Program-made: the position numbers and the translations under genes
Part shown: piece after piece, positions 43,919 through 52,630 of the stretch
Position numbering within the stretch: the first letter of the stretch is position 1
Layout: each line of letters begins with the position of its first letter
Source of the DNA: DATKJY01 sp964540105
Lineage (GTDB): Bacteria > Zixibacteria > MSB-5A5 > GN15 > FEB-12
DNA length: 64,000 bases
Assembly: GCA_964540105.1 (NCBI GenBank)
Contig: CAZILL010000001.1
Span: 1,116,001-1,180,000, forward strand
Direction of reading: 5' to 3'
Notes under the pieces: model-generated
The model's input: only the letters and a program-made list of their open reading frames with translations
The model's database searches: none
What the model was told of the DNA's origin: nothing

Positions 43919-43948
43919 TTGCTCCGAGTTCTCACTTGGCTCTATATA
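43919..43948 (+). promoter_or_regulatory. Possible promoter of folP-cdaA
   Basis: TTGCTC (43919-43924), 18-nt spacer, TATATA (43943-43948), 33 nt before the folP start. It would allow folP and cdaA to be expressed apart from ftsH-folE. Confidence 0.4.
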
Positions 43949-43980
43949 TGAACGCATAATTTTCAAACGGGAGTTGGGCG

Positions 43981-44847
43981 TTGTCTGACAGGTCGAGTCC
44001 TCTGCCACGTTCGCTATCTCTGCCATCAGGGCAGACATTGTCCTTCGACAGGCCTCTGATCATGGGCGTGCTCAATGTCACGCCCGATTCGTTCTCGGAT
44101 GGCGGTCGGTGGGTCTCGGTCGATGCGGCAGTGACACGCGCGCTCGAAATGGTTGCGCAGGGAGCCGACATCATTGATGTCGGCGGCGAATCGTCGCGCC
44201 CCGGCGCCGATCCTGTCAGCCCCGAAGAGGAACAACATCGCGTGCTTCCGGTTCTCGAAAACCTGCGGCAGAAATCGAACGTCCCGATTTCCGTTGATAC
44301 GTGCAAAGCCTCCGTGGCTCGCGCCGCGCTTGACGCCGGAGCCGATATCGTCAACGACATTTCTGCGCTGCGCCAGGATTCGTCCATGACCGATCTCCTT
44401 CAGCGGACGAAGGGACCGGTAGTCCTGATGCATATGAAGGGGGAGCCGAACAGTATGCAGGTCAATCCGACATATCAAGACTGCGTACGCGAAGTGACCA
44501 GCTTCTTTGAAGAACGCCTGAAGTATTGTGAGAGCGTCGGCATTGAACGCTCCCGTTTGATTATCGACCCCGGCCTTGGATTTGGGAAGCGGTTGCAGGA
44601 TAATCTTGACCTCTTGAAACAGCTCTCACATTTCAGGGGTTTCGGTCTCCCAATCCTTGTAGGAGCGTCAAGAAAGTCGTTTATTGCTATGGTACACCGC
44701 ACGGGTGGATCGGCAGAGGGAAGATTGGGCGGGTCGATCGCAGCGGCTCTGAGCGCACTCCAGCGCGGAGCCAATATCGTGCGGGTACATGACGTTGCCG
44801 AAACCGCCGAAGCGCTGGCGATTATGTGCGCGCTACAGGAAGATTGA
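43981..44847 (+). CDS. folP: Dihydropteroate synthase
   Basis: The 288-residue TIM-barrel enzyme joins p-aminobenzoate to the pterin pyrophosphate. Signatures are MGVLNVTPDSFSDGG (about 24-38), DVGGESSRPGA, NDISAL and DPGLGFGK, with GASRKSF near the C terminus. Start is TTG 43981 with GGGAG eight nucleotides upstream; no ATG lies in a better place. Its stop overlaps the cdaA start by one nucleotide (TGATG). The folP-cdaA pairing is common in bacteria outside Firmicutes. Confidence 0.95.
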   Translation: MSDRSSPLPRSLSLPSGQTLSFDRPLIMGVLNVTPDSFSDGGRWVSVDAAVTRALEMVAQGADIIDVGGESSRPGADPVSPEEEQHRVLPVLENLRQKSNVPISVDTCKASVARAALDAGADIVNDISALRQDSSMTDLLQRTKGPVVLMHMKGEPNSMQVNPTYQDCVREVTSFFEERLKYCESVGIERSRLIIDPGLGFGKRLQDNLDLLKQLSHFRGFGLPILVGASRKSFIAMVHRTGGSAEGRLGGSIAAALSALQRGANIVRVHDVAETAEALAIMCALQED

Positions 44848-45608
44848 TGACGCTCCTGGAATACAGTTTCATTCGTTTCACGCTCAAGGACCTCGTCGAT
44901 GTCCTGATTGTATCGATCATTCTGTATCAGGGACTCAAACTGACACGGGGTACACGCTCGGCCCAGATCGTGGCCGGCATAACTCTGATCGGTGTCGTTG
45001 CCTTCGCATCCTACTGGTTTCAGCTTGAGGCGTTGACCTGGCTTTTCTCGAACCTGGCCACTGTCGGCTTCATTGTGTTGGTCATCGTGTTCCAGCCTGA
45101 ACTTCGCGGCGCCCTCGCCCAGATTGGCCAGACACCGCTCTTTCGACATCTGGTCAGATTGGAGCGAAAGCGAACGCTTGAAGAGGTTTCACGCGCCGCG
45201 TTGCGCCTCGCCGAAATCCGCTACGGGGGGCTGATTGTCTGCGAACGGCGCACCGGTTTGCGAAATTTCGCCGAATCGGGCAAGGAGATGAACGCCGAAC
45301 TGTCTTCTGAACTGCTCGTGACCCTGTTCACGCCGTACACGCCGCTCCACGACGGAGCGGTCATCGTCTCCGGGGATTTCATCGTCGCCGCTGCCGCTTC
45401 GCTGCCGCTGACCAACAATCCCCGGTACCACAAGCTCTATGGTATGCGCCATAAAGCGGCCGTCGGGGTCAGTGAAGTCTCGGACGCGGTGGTCGTCATT
45501 ATTTCCGAAGAGACGAGCAAGATCTCGATCGCCTACGACGGCGAACTCGAGTCCGATATCAAGAAGTCTGAATTGAAAGACCGCTTGGCATTCTATCTGC
45601 GGAAGTAA
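44847..45608 (+). CDS. cdaA: Diadenylate cyclase CdaA (c-di-AMP synthase)
   Basis: The 253-residue protein has three N-terminal membrane helices (about 15-85) followed by a DisA_N/DAC domain (105-235). The catalytic motif DGA is in TPLHDGAVIVSGD. The ATP-phosphate motif, usually RHR, reads RHK in GMRHKAAVG. It should make c-di-AMP from two ATP at the inner membrane. Start at ATG 44847, overlapping the folP stop, with AGGA upstream. No cdaR is adjacent. A K+ channel with an RCK_C domain elsewhere in the window is a plausible effector. Confidence 0.93.
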   Translation: MTLLEYSFIRFTLKDLVDVLIVSIILYQGLKLTRGTRSAQIVAGITLIGVVAFASYWFQLEALTWLFSNLATVGFIVLVIVFQPELRGALAQIGQTPLFRHLVRLERKRTLEEVSRAALRLAEIRYGGLIVCERRTGLRNFAESGKEMNAELSSELLVTLFTPYTPLHDGAVIVSGDFIVAAAASLPLTNNPRYHKLYGMRHKAAVGVSEVSDAVVVIISEETSKISIAYDGELESDIKKSELKDRLAFYLRK

Positions 45609-45637
45609 TCGAGTCGACGCCGCGATCATCCTGCAAT

Positions 45638-45666
45638 TTGACAATTGCTCTCCTTTTCCCTACCTT
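45638..45666 (+). promoter_or_regulatory. Predicted promoter of lepA
   Basis: TTGACA (45638-45643), 17-nt spacer, TACCTT (45661-45666). The same stretch also matches the Bacteroidota pattern TTTG (45637-45640), 20 nt, TAnnTTTG (TACCTTTG, 45661-45668). Which sigma factor logic applies cannot be told from one case. Confidence 0.5.
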
Positions 45667-45744
45667 TGCCGGCCTGCATGACGGTGGATTTTCGATATGG
45701 AAGAGATCGTTGTGTGAATGTCTAACGTAAAGTGAAAGATACAA

Positions 45745-47547
45745 ATGCACGACCTTTCGAAAATCCGCAATTTCTCGATTATAGCCCATATCGATCATGG
45801 CAAATCCACTCTAGCCGATCGCCTGCTTGAGCGGACCAAGACGCTCTCCGATCGGCAAATGCACGCTCAGGTGCTGGATTCGATGGACCTTGAACAGGAG
45901 CGGGGGATTACGATCAAGGCCCATGCCATCCGGCTGGACTACCTTGCCAAGGACGGTTCATGGTATAAACTCAACCTGATCGATACCCCCGGCCACGTTG
46001 ACTTTACCTACGAGGTCAGCCGCTCGCTGGCGGCCTGTGAAGGAGCCGTCTTGGTTGTCGACGCCGCCCAGGGGATCGAGGCGCAGACGTTGTCGAACCT
46101 TTACCTGGCCATGGACAACAATCTGGAAATTCTGCCGGTGGTCAACAAGATCGATCTGCCCGCCGCCGATCCGAAAAGAATCTCTGCCGAACTAGTGGAA
46201 CTGCTTGGGTGCAATCCCGACGATGTAATTCTCTGTTCGGCAAAGGCCGGCATCGGCATCGACGAATTGCTCGAGGCCATCATCCGGATTGTGCCGCCCC
46301 CCAAGGGAGATCCCGATGCCCCTCTTCAAGCGATGGTCTTCGACAGCACTTTCGACAGCTATCGTGGGGCACAGCCGTTCGTGAAGCTGTTCAATGGTAC
46401 TTTGCGCAAAGGGGATAAGGTTCGTTTCTTCTCGAATAACAAGACGCACGAAATCGAGGAAGTCGGGTTCCTGCGCCTCAAATCCTTTCCTCAAGATGCG
46501 CTCATGGCGGGCGATGTCGGCTATCTCTATGCCTCGATTCGGGAAGTGGGGGATACGAGAATTGGGGACACTATTACAACCATAGTCAATCCCGCCAAAG
46601 AGCCGGTGCGCGGTTTTGTGAATATCAAACCGATGGTCTTCTCGGGGCTTTATCCGGCCGTAGCGGAGGATTTCACGCAGCTGCGGGAGTCGCTGGAACG
46701 TCTGAAGCTCAACGATTCCTCGTTGTCCTTTACGCCCGAGTCCTCAACCGCCCTCGGTTTCGGTTTTCGCGTCGGCTTTCTTGGTCTCTTGCACATGGAG
46801 ATTATTACGGAACGACTCTCCCGTGAATACGGTCAGGAGATTATTAACACGGTGCCGAACGTCGAATACATCGTTCATCGAACCGACGCCTCGACCTGTG
46901 TCGTCGACAATCCGGCTGAGATGCCACAGGCCGGAGAGATTGACTTTGTCGAGGAACCATATGTCGACTCGCAGATCATCTGCCCGTCCGATTACATTGG
47001 CGCTATCATGAAGCTTGCGACCGATCGACGGGGAGAGTACAAGACGACCGAGTATCTTTCTCCGACGCGTGCGACACTCTCCTATGCCTTCCCACTTTCC
47101 GAAATTATCTTCGACTTCTACGACAAGCTGAAATCCTCCACTCGCGGGTATGCTTCGTTCGATTACGGCCTGCCCTACTATCGGCGCACCAGCCTGATCA
47201 AGCTCGACATTCTGGTCAATGGGGACCCAATCGACGCTCTTTCGGTGATCATCCATCGCGAAAAGGCGTACCATTGGGGGATGCAACTGGCGGAAAAACT
47301 CCAAAAGCTGATTCCGCGGCAGATGTTCGAAGTTGTGATTCAGGCTGCTATCGGGAGCCGAATCATCAGTCGTTCTACGATACGACCGCTACGTAAGAAC
47401 GTGACAGCCAAGTGCTACGGTGGTGACATCACCCGCAAGCGGAAACTGCTGGAACGTCAGAAGGAGGGGAAGAAACGGATGAAGCAGATCGGCAGCGTGG
47501 AGATCCCGCAGGAAGCGTTTCTGGCGGCCCTCAAGATTGAACGTTGA
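45745..47547 (+). CDS. lepA: Elongation factor 4 (LepA GTPase)
   Basis: The 600-residue translational GTPase has G1 AHIDHGKS (14-21), G3 DTPGH (80-84) and G4 NKID (134-137), EF-G-like domains II, III and V, and the LepA-specific C-terminal domain (DITRKRKLLERQKEGKKRMK in the last 45 residues). It acts on the ribosome in back-translocation or initiation quality. Length is typical (about 600). It begins a unit with a glycosyltransferase gene. Confidence 0.97.
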   Translation: MHDLSKIRNFSIIAHIDHGKSTLADRLLERTKTLSDRQMHAQVLDSMDLEQERGITIKAHAIRLDYLAKDGSWYKLNLIDTPGHVDFTYEVSRSLAACEGAVLVVDAAQGIEAQTLSNLYLAMDNNLEILPVVNKIDLPAADPKRISAELVELLGCNPDDVILCSAKAGIGIDELLEAIIRIVPPPKGDPDAPLQAMVFDSTFDSYRGAQPFVKLFNGTLRKGDKVRFFSNNKTHEIEEVGFLRLKSFPQDALMAGDVGYLYASIREVGDTRIGDTITTIVNPAKEPVRGFVNIKPMVFSGLYPAVAEDFTQLRESLERLKLNDSSLSFTPESSTALGFGFRVGFLGLLHMEIITERLSREYGQEIINTVPNVEYIVHRTDASTCVVDNPAEMPQAGEIDFVEEPYVDSQIICPSDYIGAIMKLATDRRGEYKTTEYLSPTRATLSYAFPLSEIIFDFYDKLKSSTRGYASFDYGLPYYRRTSLIKLDILVNGDPIDALSVIIHREKAYHWGMQLAEKLQKLIPRQMFEVVIQAAIGSRIISRSTIRPLRKNVTAKCYGGDITRKRKLLERQKEGKKRMKQIGSVEIPQEAFLAALKIER

Positions 47548-47563
47548 TCCAAAACCGTGCACT

Positions 47564-48430
47564 ATGACCGAGCGCGCTTCACAGGAATCAACTGATTTCC
47601 CTGACTGGCATCGATCGACGGTCACGATCGTCGTCCCGGTCTTCAACCAACTCCACTATACGAAGCAGTTTCTGGAAAGCGTTCGACGGAGCGACGCCCG
47701 CCATATCCCAATTGTGATCATCGATAATGGCTCGACCGACGGAACAGCTCACTTCCTGTCGGGATGGCCCGATCTCTCGATAATTACCAACGCGGAAAAC
47801 CTCGGGTGTGCGACTGCCTGGAATCAGGGCGTAAAGCTGGCCAAGTCAGAGTGGGCGCTCATCTGCAATAATGACGTGCTCGTGCCGGAGCATTGGCTGG
47901 ACGGATTGCTGCGATTCGCGGTCGAACGCAGCGTTGCCGTTGCCAGTCCCGCCATTCGAGAGGGGGAGATGAACTACGATCTCGGCAGTTATTCGTCCGA
48001 ATTTGTCGCCTCTATGTCCGGGTTTTCACGGATGGGATTGGTTGATGGCATCTGCTTCATGGTTTGTACAGACGTTTTCAATCGAATAGGTTTGTTCGAT
48101 GAGAAGTTTCGAGTCGGTCAATTCGAAGATGCCGACTTCTTCCGGCGTGTGCGACGAGCCGGTCTCTCTGTTGGAACCACAGGGCGTTCATTTATTCATC
48201 ACTTTGGACAGATCACGCAGAAATCAGTTCGTGCCCAAACCCCGGCAGATACGTACTTAGTGTCAAATCGGTCGCATTATCGTCGGAAGTGGAAACTACA
48301 CTGGTACAAAAGAGTGCTTACGCGCTGGTATTGGTCGTTGCGCCTGACTCGCTGGAGGAACCGTGAACTCAAAGAGCGCGGTCATTCTCTACGGGAAAAG
48401 TGGCTCGAAGGTCGCCTACGCTACTTTTGA
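47564..48430 (+). CDS. Family 2 glycosyltransferase
   Basis: The 288-residue protein has a GT-A fold of family GT2: VTIVVPVFNQ near the N terminus, DNGSTDGT in the nucleotide-sugar site, and the metal motif in ICNNDVLVPEHW. It resembles rhamnosyl- or GlcNAc-transferases that act on surface glycans. The substrate is unknown. No membrane helix. Start at ATG 47564, 17 bp after lepA; a TTG at 47537 would overlap lepA. The basic C terminus (WYKRVLTRWYWSLRLTRWRN) may contact the membrane. Confidence 0.85.
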   Translation: MTERASQESTDFPDWHRSTVTIVVPVFNQLHYTKQFLESVRRSDARHIPIVIIDNGSTDGTAHFLSGWPDLSIITNAENLGCATAWNQGVKLAKSEWALICNNDVLVPEHWLDGLLRFAVERSVAVASPAIREGEMNYDLGSYSSEFVASMSGFSRMGLVDGICFMVCTDVFNRIGLFDEKFRVGQFEDADFFRRVRRAGLSVGTTGRSFIHHFGQITQKSVRAQTPADTYLVSNRSHYRRKWKLHWYKRVLTRWYWSLRLTRWRNRELKERGHSLREKWLEGRLRYF

Positions 48431-48525
48431 GGAGTGCGAAGCTGCACGGTTCGTTGCGGTCATGGGGGAGAAGTCGTGAAGCTTGAATGATGTTGGCCGG
48501 GTTTCCCGACGAGATTCAATCTGCT

Positions 48526-50202
48526 TTACACAAGCACAGCTTGTTGCACTGCGACAGGGAAGTCGATCCGAATGCTTGCACCTTGATTCGGAGCCGAATC
48601 GACATGGAGCTGTCCCTTGTGATTTTCGATGATCCGCTTGCAGACTACTAACCCGAAGCCATGACCACTTTCTTTGGTCGTGAACTTCTCTTGAAACGCG
48701 CGGCCTATGTACTCAGGCGCAAAGCCAGCGCCTGTGTCTGATATAATCAGCGAAAATCGATCTGTCTCTGGTGAACATGTCACTTCGACGGTGATCCGGC
48801 GAACCGGCCGGTCGATGGAGGCGTCGGCGGCGTTGTTGAAGAGATTGTACAGCAACTGCTGGATTTGAATCGAATCCCCCTCGAACGGGATGTTCTTTGG
48901 GATTTCGTCGGAGACAATCTCAACTCCCTGGAAGCGCTTCTGGGGTTTGAGATAGTCGACAACCTCCTGCAGTATTTTGTCAAAAGAGAGCACTTCCACT
49001 CGCGAGGAAATCTGACGCAGGTCCATGAGGCTGTTGGTGAAGGTCTTGATCTTCTCGATGGTTTCCGTCATGGGGGTGACGTAGCGTGGAAGTTCCTCGT
49101 AGCGCCCTCGCTTCATCTGCACTTCGAGCATGCTGAGATTGCCGGCAACGATCCCGAGAAAATTGTTGAGCTCATGGCCTATCTCAGCTGACATCTGGCC
49201 GCGGGTGGCCATTTTTTCCAATTCGATTGTTTCGTCCTGAAGTTCCTTCAGACTTGCGTACGCCCTTTGCGTCTGCTCCAGTAGGCTGAGATTTTCAAGC
49301 ATGATCGCCAGCTGACTGGCGGCAATCGTAAGGAATTTGGCGTCTGATTCCTTGAAGTGGATCGTCTCCTCGTCGAAACCCAACATGGTCCATCCGGTGA
49401 TCGTGTCAAAGCGGATGATTGGTACGACGACCATGTGGCTTCCCGCCTTCAGCCATGCGGGATAGAAGTATGGGCGTAGTTCGGCAGTAGCATAGTCATC
49501 GAGGATTGGGTGTCGGCCATCGGGATCCGTTAGAAACGGCGCGCGCAAGCGGTCGACATCCCGACCAGCCAGCGCTTCGCAAAGCGGGGCGTCGGGTAGA
49601 ATGGCCTTTGATGTTTCGCTGCCGGCAATCGATATGGCCGTGCACACATGGTTATCACGAGACCAATGCAGTATTGCGCCGCGATTGGTGCGTTGGTGCA
49701 GCATCGCAAACCGAAGAGACGAAGTGATCATCGAATCATGGTCGTTGGCAGTGAAGAGCAATTGGCTGAGGTCGGAGAGATGCGACAGCTGCTGACTTGA
49801 GCTCTTTTCGACAGCATCGGTTCGAGATTTGATCGCGTTGTGGACGGCCTGTCTGATTTCGGAGAGCTCGAACGGTTTCATGATGTAGTCAAAGGCGCCC
49901 TGTTTGATAGCGTTCTTCGCCGAGGAGAGGTTAGCGTAACCAGTCATGAAAATGACGCCGATGTCCGGGTGTATCTCGCGCGCACGCTTGACCATCTCTA
50001 TTCCGTCCAGTTTGGGCATACGGATATCGGTGATGATCAAGTCGAATTGTTGCTGATTCAGAAGCTCGAGAGCGCCAAGCGAAGAGCCGACCGTTTCAAC
50101 CACGTAGTCTTCGTCTTCGAGGGCGTCTCGTACCAGCGAAAGCACGATAGCCTCGTCATCGACAACGATGACCCGCGGTCTGTTTCCCGGCAGCTCATTC
50201 AT
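48526..50202 (-). CDS. Receiver-GAF-histidine kinase hybrid
   Basis: The 558-residue soluble protein has an N-terminal receiver domain (8-125; phospho-acceptor Asp59 in LIITDIRMP, Lys109 in MKPF), a GAF-like domain (about 140-310) and a coiled coil. A kinase core follows with H-box His343 in EIGHELNNFLG and an ATPase domain (about 430-550; DTGAGFAPEYIGRAF, SGHGFGLVVCKRI). The order receiver-first with a C-terminal kinase suggests that phosphorylation of Asp59 tunes the kinase. It is the last gene of the five-gene operon; the start overlaps the upstream receiver gene (ATGA). No output DNA-binding domain is present in any of the five proteins. Confidence 0.9.
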   Translation of the reverse strand: MNELPGNRPRVIVVDDEAIVLSLVRDALEDEDYVVETVGSSLGALELLNQQQFDLIITDIRMPKLDGIEMVKRAREIHPDIGVIFMTGYANLSSAKNAIKQGAFDYIMKPFELSEIRQAVHNAIKSRTDAVEKSSSQQLSHLSDLSQLLFTANDHDSMITSSLRFAMLHQRTNRGAILHWSRDNHVCTAISIAGSETSKAILPDAPLCEALAGRDVDRLRAPFLTDPDGRHPILDDYATAELRPYFYPAWLKAGSHMVVVPIIRFDTITGWTMLGFDEETIHFKESDAKFLTIAASQLAIMLENLSLLEQTQRAYASLKELQDETIELEKMATRGQMSAEIGHELNNFLGIVAGNLSMLEVQMKRGRYEELPRYVTPMTETIEKIKTFTNSLMDLRQISSRVEVLSFDKILQEVVDYLKPQKRFQGVEIVSDEIPKNIPFEGDSIQIQQLLYNLFNNAADASIDRPVRRITVEVTCSPETDRFSLIISDTGAGFAPEYIGRAFQEKFTTKESGHGFGLVVCKRIIENHKGQLHVDSAPNQGASIRIDFPVAVQQAVLV

Positions 50203-50567
50203 TTTACGCGAAGGGGCTTGGTCACCTGATTCAGTACGGCGCGGAGTTGTTCGAGGTCGAACGGTTTTCGCAGGCAGTAAGAGACTCCGGCTCGAAGCGC
50301 CTGTTCGGCCAGCTGGTCCGGCAGAGAGTCGGTGAAGACAAACTGAAGCTCAGGGCGTTCAGCCGATACCTGGCAAAACACCTGATAGCCGTTCAGTTTG
50401 GGGATGTGCAAGTCGCACAGGCAGAGATCAAACTTGCCGTTGATGGCTCTTTCCACGCCCTCGACGCTATCGCCGGTGGCTTCGACGGAATGACCTTCCT
50501 CCGTCAGGAAGTCAACCAGGAGATCACGAATGATCTTCGAATCGTCTATGACCAACACGTGCGCCAT
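50199..50567 (-). CDS. Single-domain response regulator
   Basis: A 122-residue CheY-like receiver: acidic pair DD8-9, phospho-acceptor Asp52 (LCLCDLHIP), Thr in FVFTDS and Lys in LRKPF. No output domain, so it must act by protein contact or as a phosphate relay. Start at ATG 50567, eight bp after the upstream receiver gene; the frame is open further but that part overlaps the neighbour. Its stop overlaps the hybrid kinase start by four nucleotides. Confidence 0.87.
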   Translation of the reverse strand: MAHVLVIDDSKIIRDLLVDFLTEEGHSVEATGDSVEGVERAINGKFDLCLCDLHIPKLNGYQVFCQVSAERPELQFVFTDSLPDQLAEQALRAGVSYCLRKPFDLEQLRAVLNQVTKPLRVK

Positions 50568-50574
50568 ATGGGAC

Positions 50575-50943
50575 TTACTGCTGTAGGGCGGTCGATACCG
50601 TCTGGAGCAGCTCCTTGATACTGAATGGTTTGGAGAGAAAGGCACAGGCGCCATTGCTGACCGACTGGCTTACTGTGGCCAAACTTGAGTAACCGGAGAT
50701 CACAATGACTTTCGAATTGGGATAGGTTTCGCGCGTGAACTTGACAACTTCCTCGCCCGGGACGCGAGGCATCCGAAGGTCGGTGATGACCAAATCGTAG
50801 CGTTTGTTACGAATTTTCTCGATCGCTTCGTCGCCGTCGCAGGCAACGGTAACCTGATATTCCTCCAGAATCTCGGACAGGAAATCACGGATGATTTCTT
50901 CGTCATCGACGATGAGGATCGAATGCTGTTGGGCCTGTTCCAT
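50575..50943 (-). CDS. Single-domain response regulator
   Basis: A 122-residue receiver with acidic pair DD13-14, phospho-acceptor Asp55 (LVITDLRMP), Ser in VIVISGYSS and Lys in LSKPF. No output domain. It lies 13 bp after the sensor kinase gene and is the most likely first acceptor from that kinase. It is clearly different in sequence from the next receiver, so the two are not a recent duplication. Confidence 0.9.
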   Translation of the reverse strand: MEQAQQHSILIVDDEEIIRDFLSEILEEYQVTVACDGDEAIEKIRNKRYDLVITDLRMPRVPGEEVVKFTRETYPNSKVIVISGYSSLATVSQSVSNGACAFLSKPFSIKELLQTVSTALQQ

Positions 50944-50956
50944 AGACTGTGACCAG

Positions 50957-52630
50957 TTAGATCCGACAGTTCACTTCTTTCTGTTCAATAGTATCGGTCT
51001 GAGGTTCCCTTTTCTGAATCGGTAAAACGATGGTAAACGTGGTTCCTGATCCAACTGTTGAACTGACATTGATTTCCCCGCCGTGGTCTTTCACGATCCC
51101 GTAGCTGACGGAGAGTCCCAGACCGGTTCCCTTTCCGATCTCCTTGGTCGTAAAGAAGGGCTCGAAGATCTTCTTGAGATTCTCTTCCCTGATGCCGCTG
51201 CCATGATCGACGAACATGAGTTCGACCGCGCCACCGAACTCCCCAAGCGCGGGACTGGACTTAGTGACGATTCGGATCACCGAATTGGGCTGAGAAGCGT
51301 GCATCGCGTTGATGATCAGATTCGTGAACACCTGTTGTAACTGGCCGGCGTTTCCCTGAATGACGGGGAGGTTTGAGGCCAGCACAACCTCGAGTTCAAT
51401 CTGGTTAAGATGAAGCTGGTGCTCGACGAAGGAGACTGTCTCTTCGATGACCTTGTTGATTTCCACATCCTCGAAATCGACCGTCCGCGACGAGCGCGAA
51501 AACCGCAGCAGGTTCTGAACAATTGTCTTGCAGCGCCGGGACTGAATTTCGATGTCGGTGAGATAGCGAACATAACTCTGGATTTCCTTGGCCGAAGTCT
51601 TTTCAGGCACGTTCTTGTTCAGTTTCTCGAGTGTAAACTGGGCATAGCCCAAGATGCCGCCCAACGGGTTGTTCAGCTCATGGGCGACGCCCGCCGCCAA
51701 CTGACCAATGGCGCTCATCTTCTCAGACTGAAGCAATTGCGCCTGAGCATCCTCGAGTTGGTGTGTACGTTCAATGATCTTCTGCTCCAGGTTGCGATTG
51801 TAGGCCTCGATCTCATCTCGGGAAAGTTTGAGCGATTCGATCATCCGATTGAACGTTTCGGCCAGATGTCCCAGTTCGTCGTGGCGCAGACTCTCGACCT
51901 TGCGGCTGAAGTCGCCGCGACTAACCTTGTCGGTCACTTCCACGAGTTCTGTCACCGGCTTGGTAATCGCCCCGACGATGAACGTGAGGAGCAGAATCGT
52001 TCCCAACATAACCATGGCTGTCAACAAGAATGCGGCCTGCTGCGCCTCGCGGATCGAGCGGTTCACCTGATCGAGGGTGAGCCCGAGTTCAATGTGCCCG
52101 ATCACTTCCGATACATAGCTGGAGACCAAGGAGCTATCCGTACCACCCGTGATGCCGAGGTGCTCGCGGTCGAGGACCTTCTTGTGGGTAACCACTGGCG
52201 TGCAGAGAATCAGCATTTTCTTTCCACTGGATTCATTGCAGTAGCGGACCGTCATCGAGTCTGTCAGATGCGGATCATTTGGGATTAGCACGTGCACTGG
52301 CTCATCGATATCGCGAACGCCGGTCTGCGACAGAACACCCCCCTGGGCGTTGGTGATTATGGCATACCGGACCGACTCAAACTGGGTTGGAGCTTTGAGC
52401 AACTCGTCAAGCTCGAAGCGCGATTCAAAGAGCACGCCGCTTTCAGCGTTGACCGCCAGAATGCGCAGCATGGTTTTGCCCGAAGTTTCGAGTTCACGAC
52501 GGAAGCTGTTGGACTGCCGCTCAATGAGGTAGCCGCTGACGATCAGCGTACTGGCAACGACGATGACCGAAATCGGCAAGACGAATTTTGTCCGCAGGTT
52601 CATGTGCCAATTGGCCTTGAAGGCGCTCAC
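50957..52630 (-). CDS. Membrane sensor histidine kinase (CHASE8-like, HAMP, HisKA, HATPase)
   Basis: The 557-residue protein has helix 1 (14-34), a periplasmic domain of about 165 residues resembling CHASE8-type sensors (NAESGVLFESRFELDELLKA), helix 2 (about 200-222), HAMP (223-275), a coiled coil (270-303), HisKA with His317 in GVAHELNNPLGGILGYAQ, and HATPase_c (about 425-545; GSGIREENLKKIFEPFFTTK, GTGLGLSVSYGIV). GTG start with GGAGGT eight nucleotides upstream; the start overlaps the binding-protein stop (GTGA). The gene before it encodes a periplasmic binding protein, which may deliver the signal. Confidence 0.93.
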   Translation of the reverse strand: MSAFKANWHMNLRTKFVLPISVIVVASTLIVSGYLIERQSNSFRRELETSGKTMLRILAVNAESGVLFESRFELDELLKAPTQFESVRYAIITNAQGGVLSQTGVRDIDEPVHVLIPNDPHLTDSMTVRYCNESSGKKMLILCTPVVTHKKVLDREHLGITGGTDSSLVSSYVSEVIGHIELGLTLDQVNRSIREAQQAAFLLTAMVMLGTILLLTFIVGAITKPVTELVEVTDKVSRGDFSRKVESLRHDELGHLAETFNRMIESLKLSRDEIEAYNRNLEQKIIERTHQLEDAQAQLLQSEKMSAIGQLAAGVAHELNNPLGGILGYAQFTLEKLNKNVPEKTSAKEIQSYVRYLTDIEIQSRRCKTIVQNLLRFSRSSRTVDFEDVEINKVIEETVSFVEHQLHLNQIELEVVLASNLPVIQGNAGQLQQVFTNLIINAMHASQPNSVIRIVTKSSPALGEFGGAVELMFVDHGSGIREENLKKIFEPFFTTKEIGKGTGLGLSVSYGIVKDHGGEINVSSTVGSGTTFTIVLPIQKREPQTDTIEQKEVNCRI

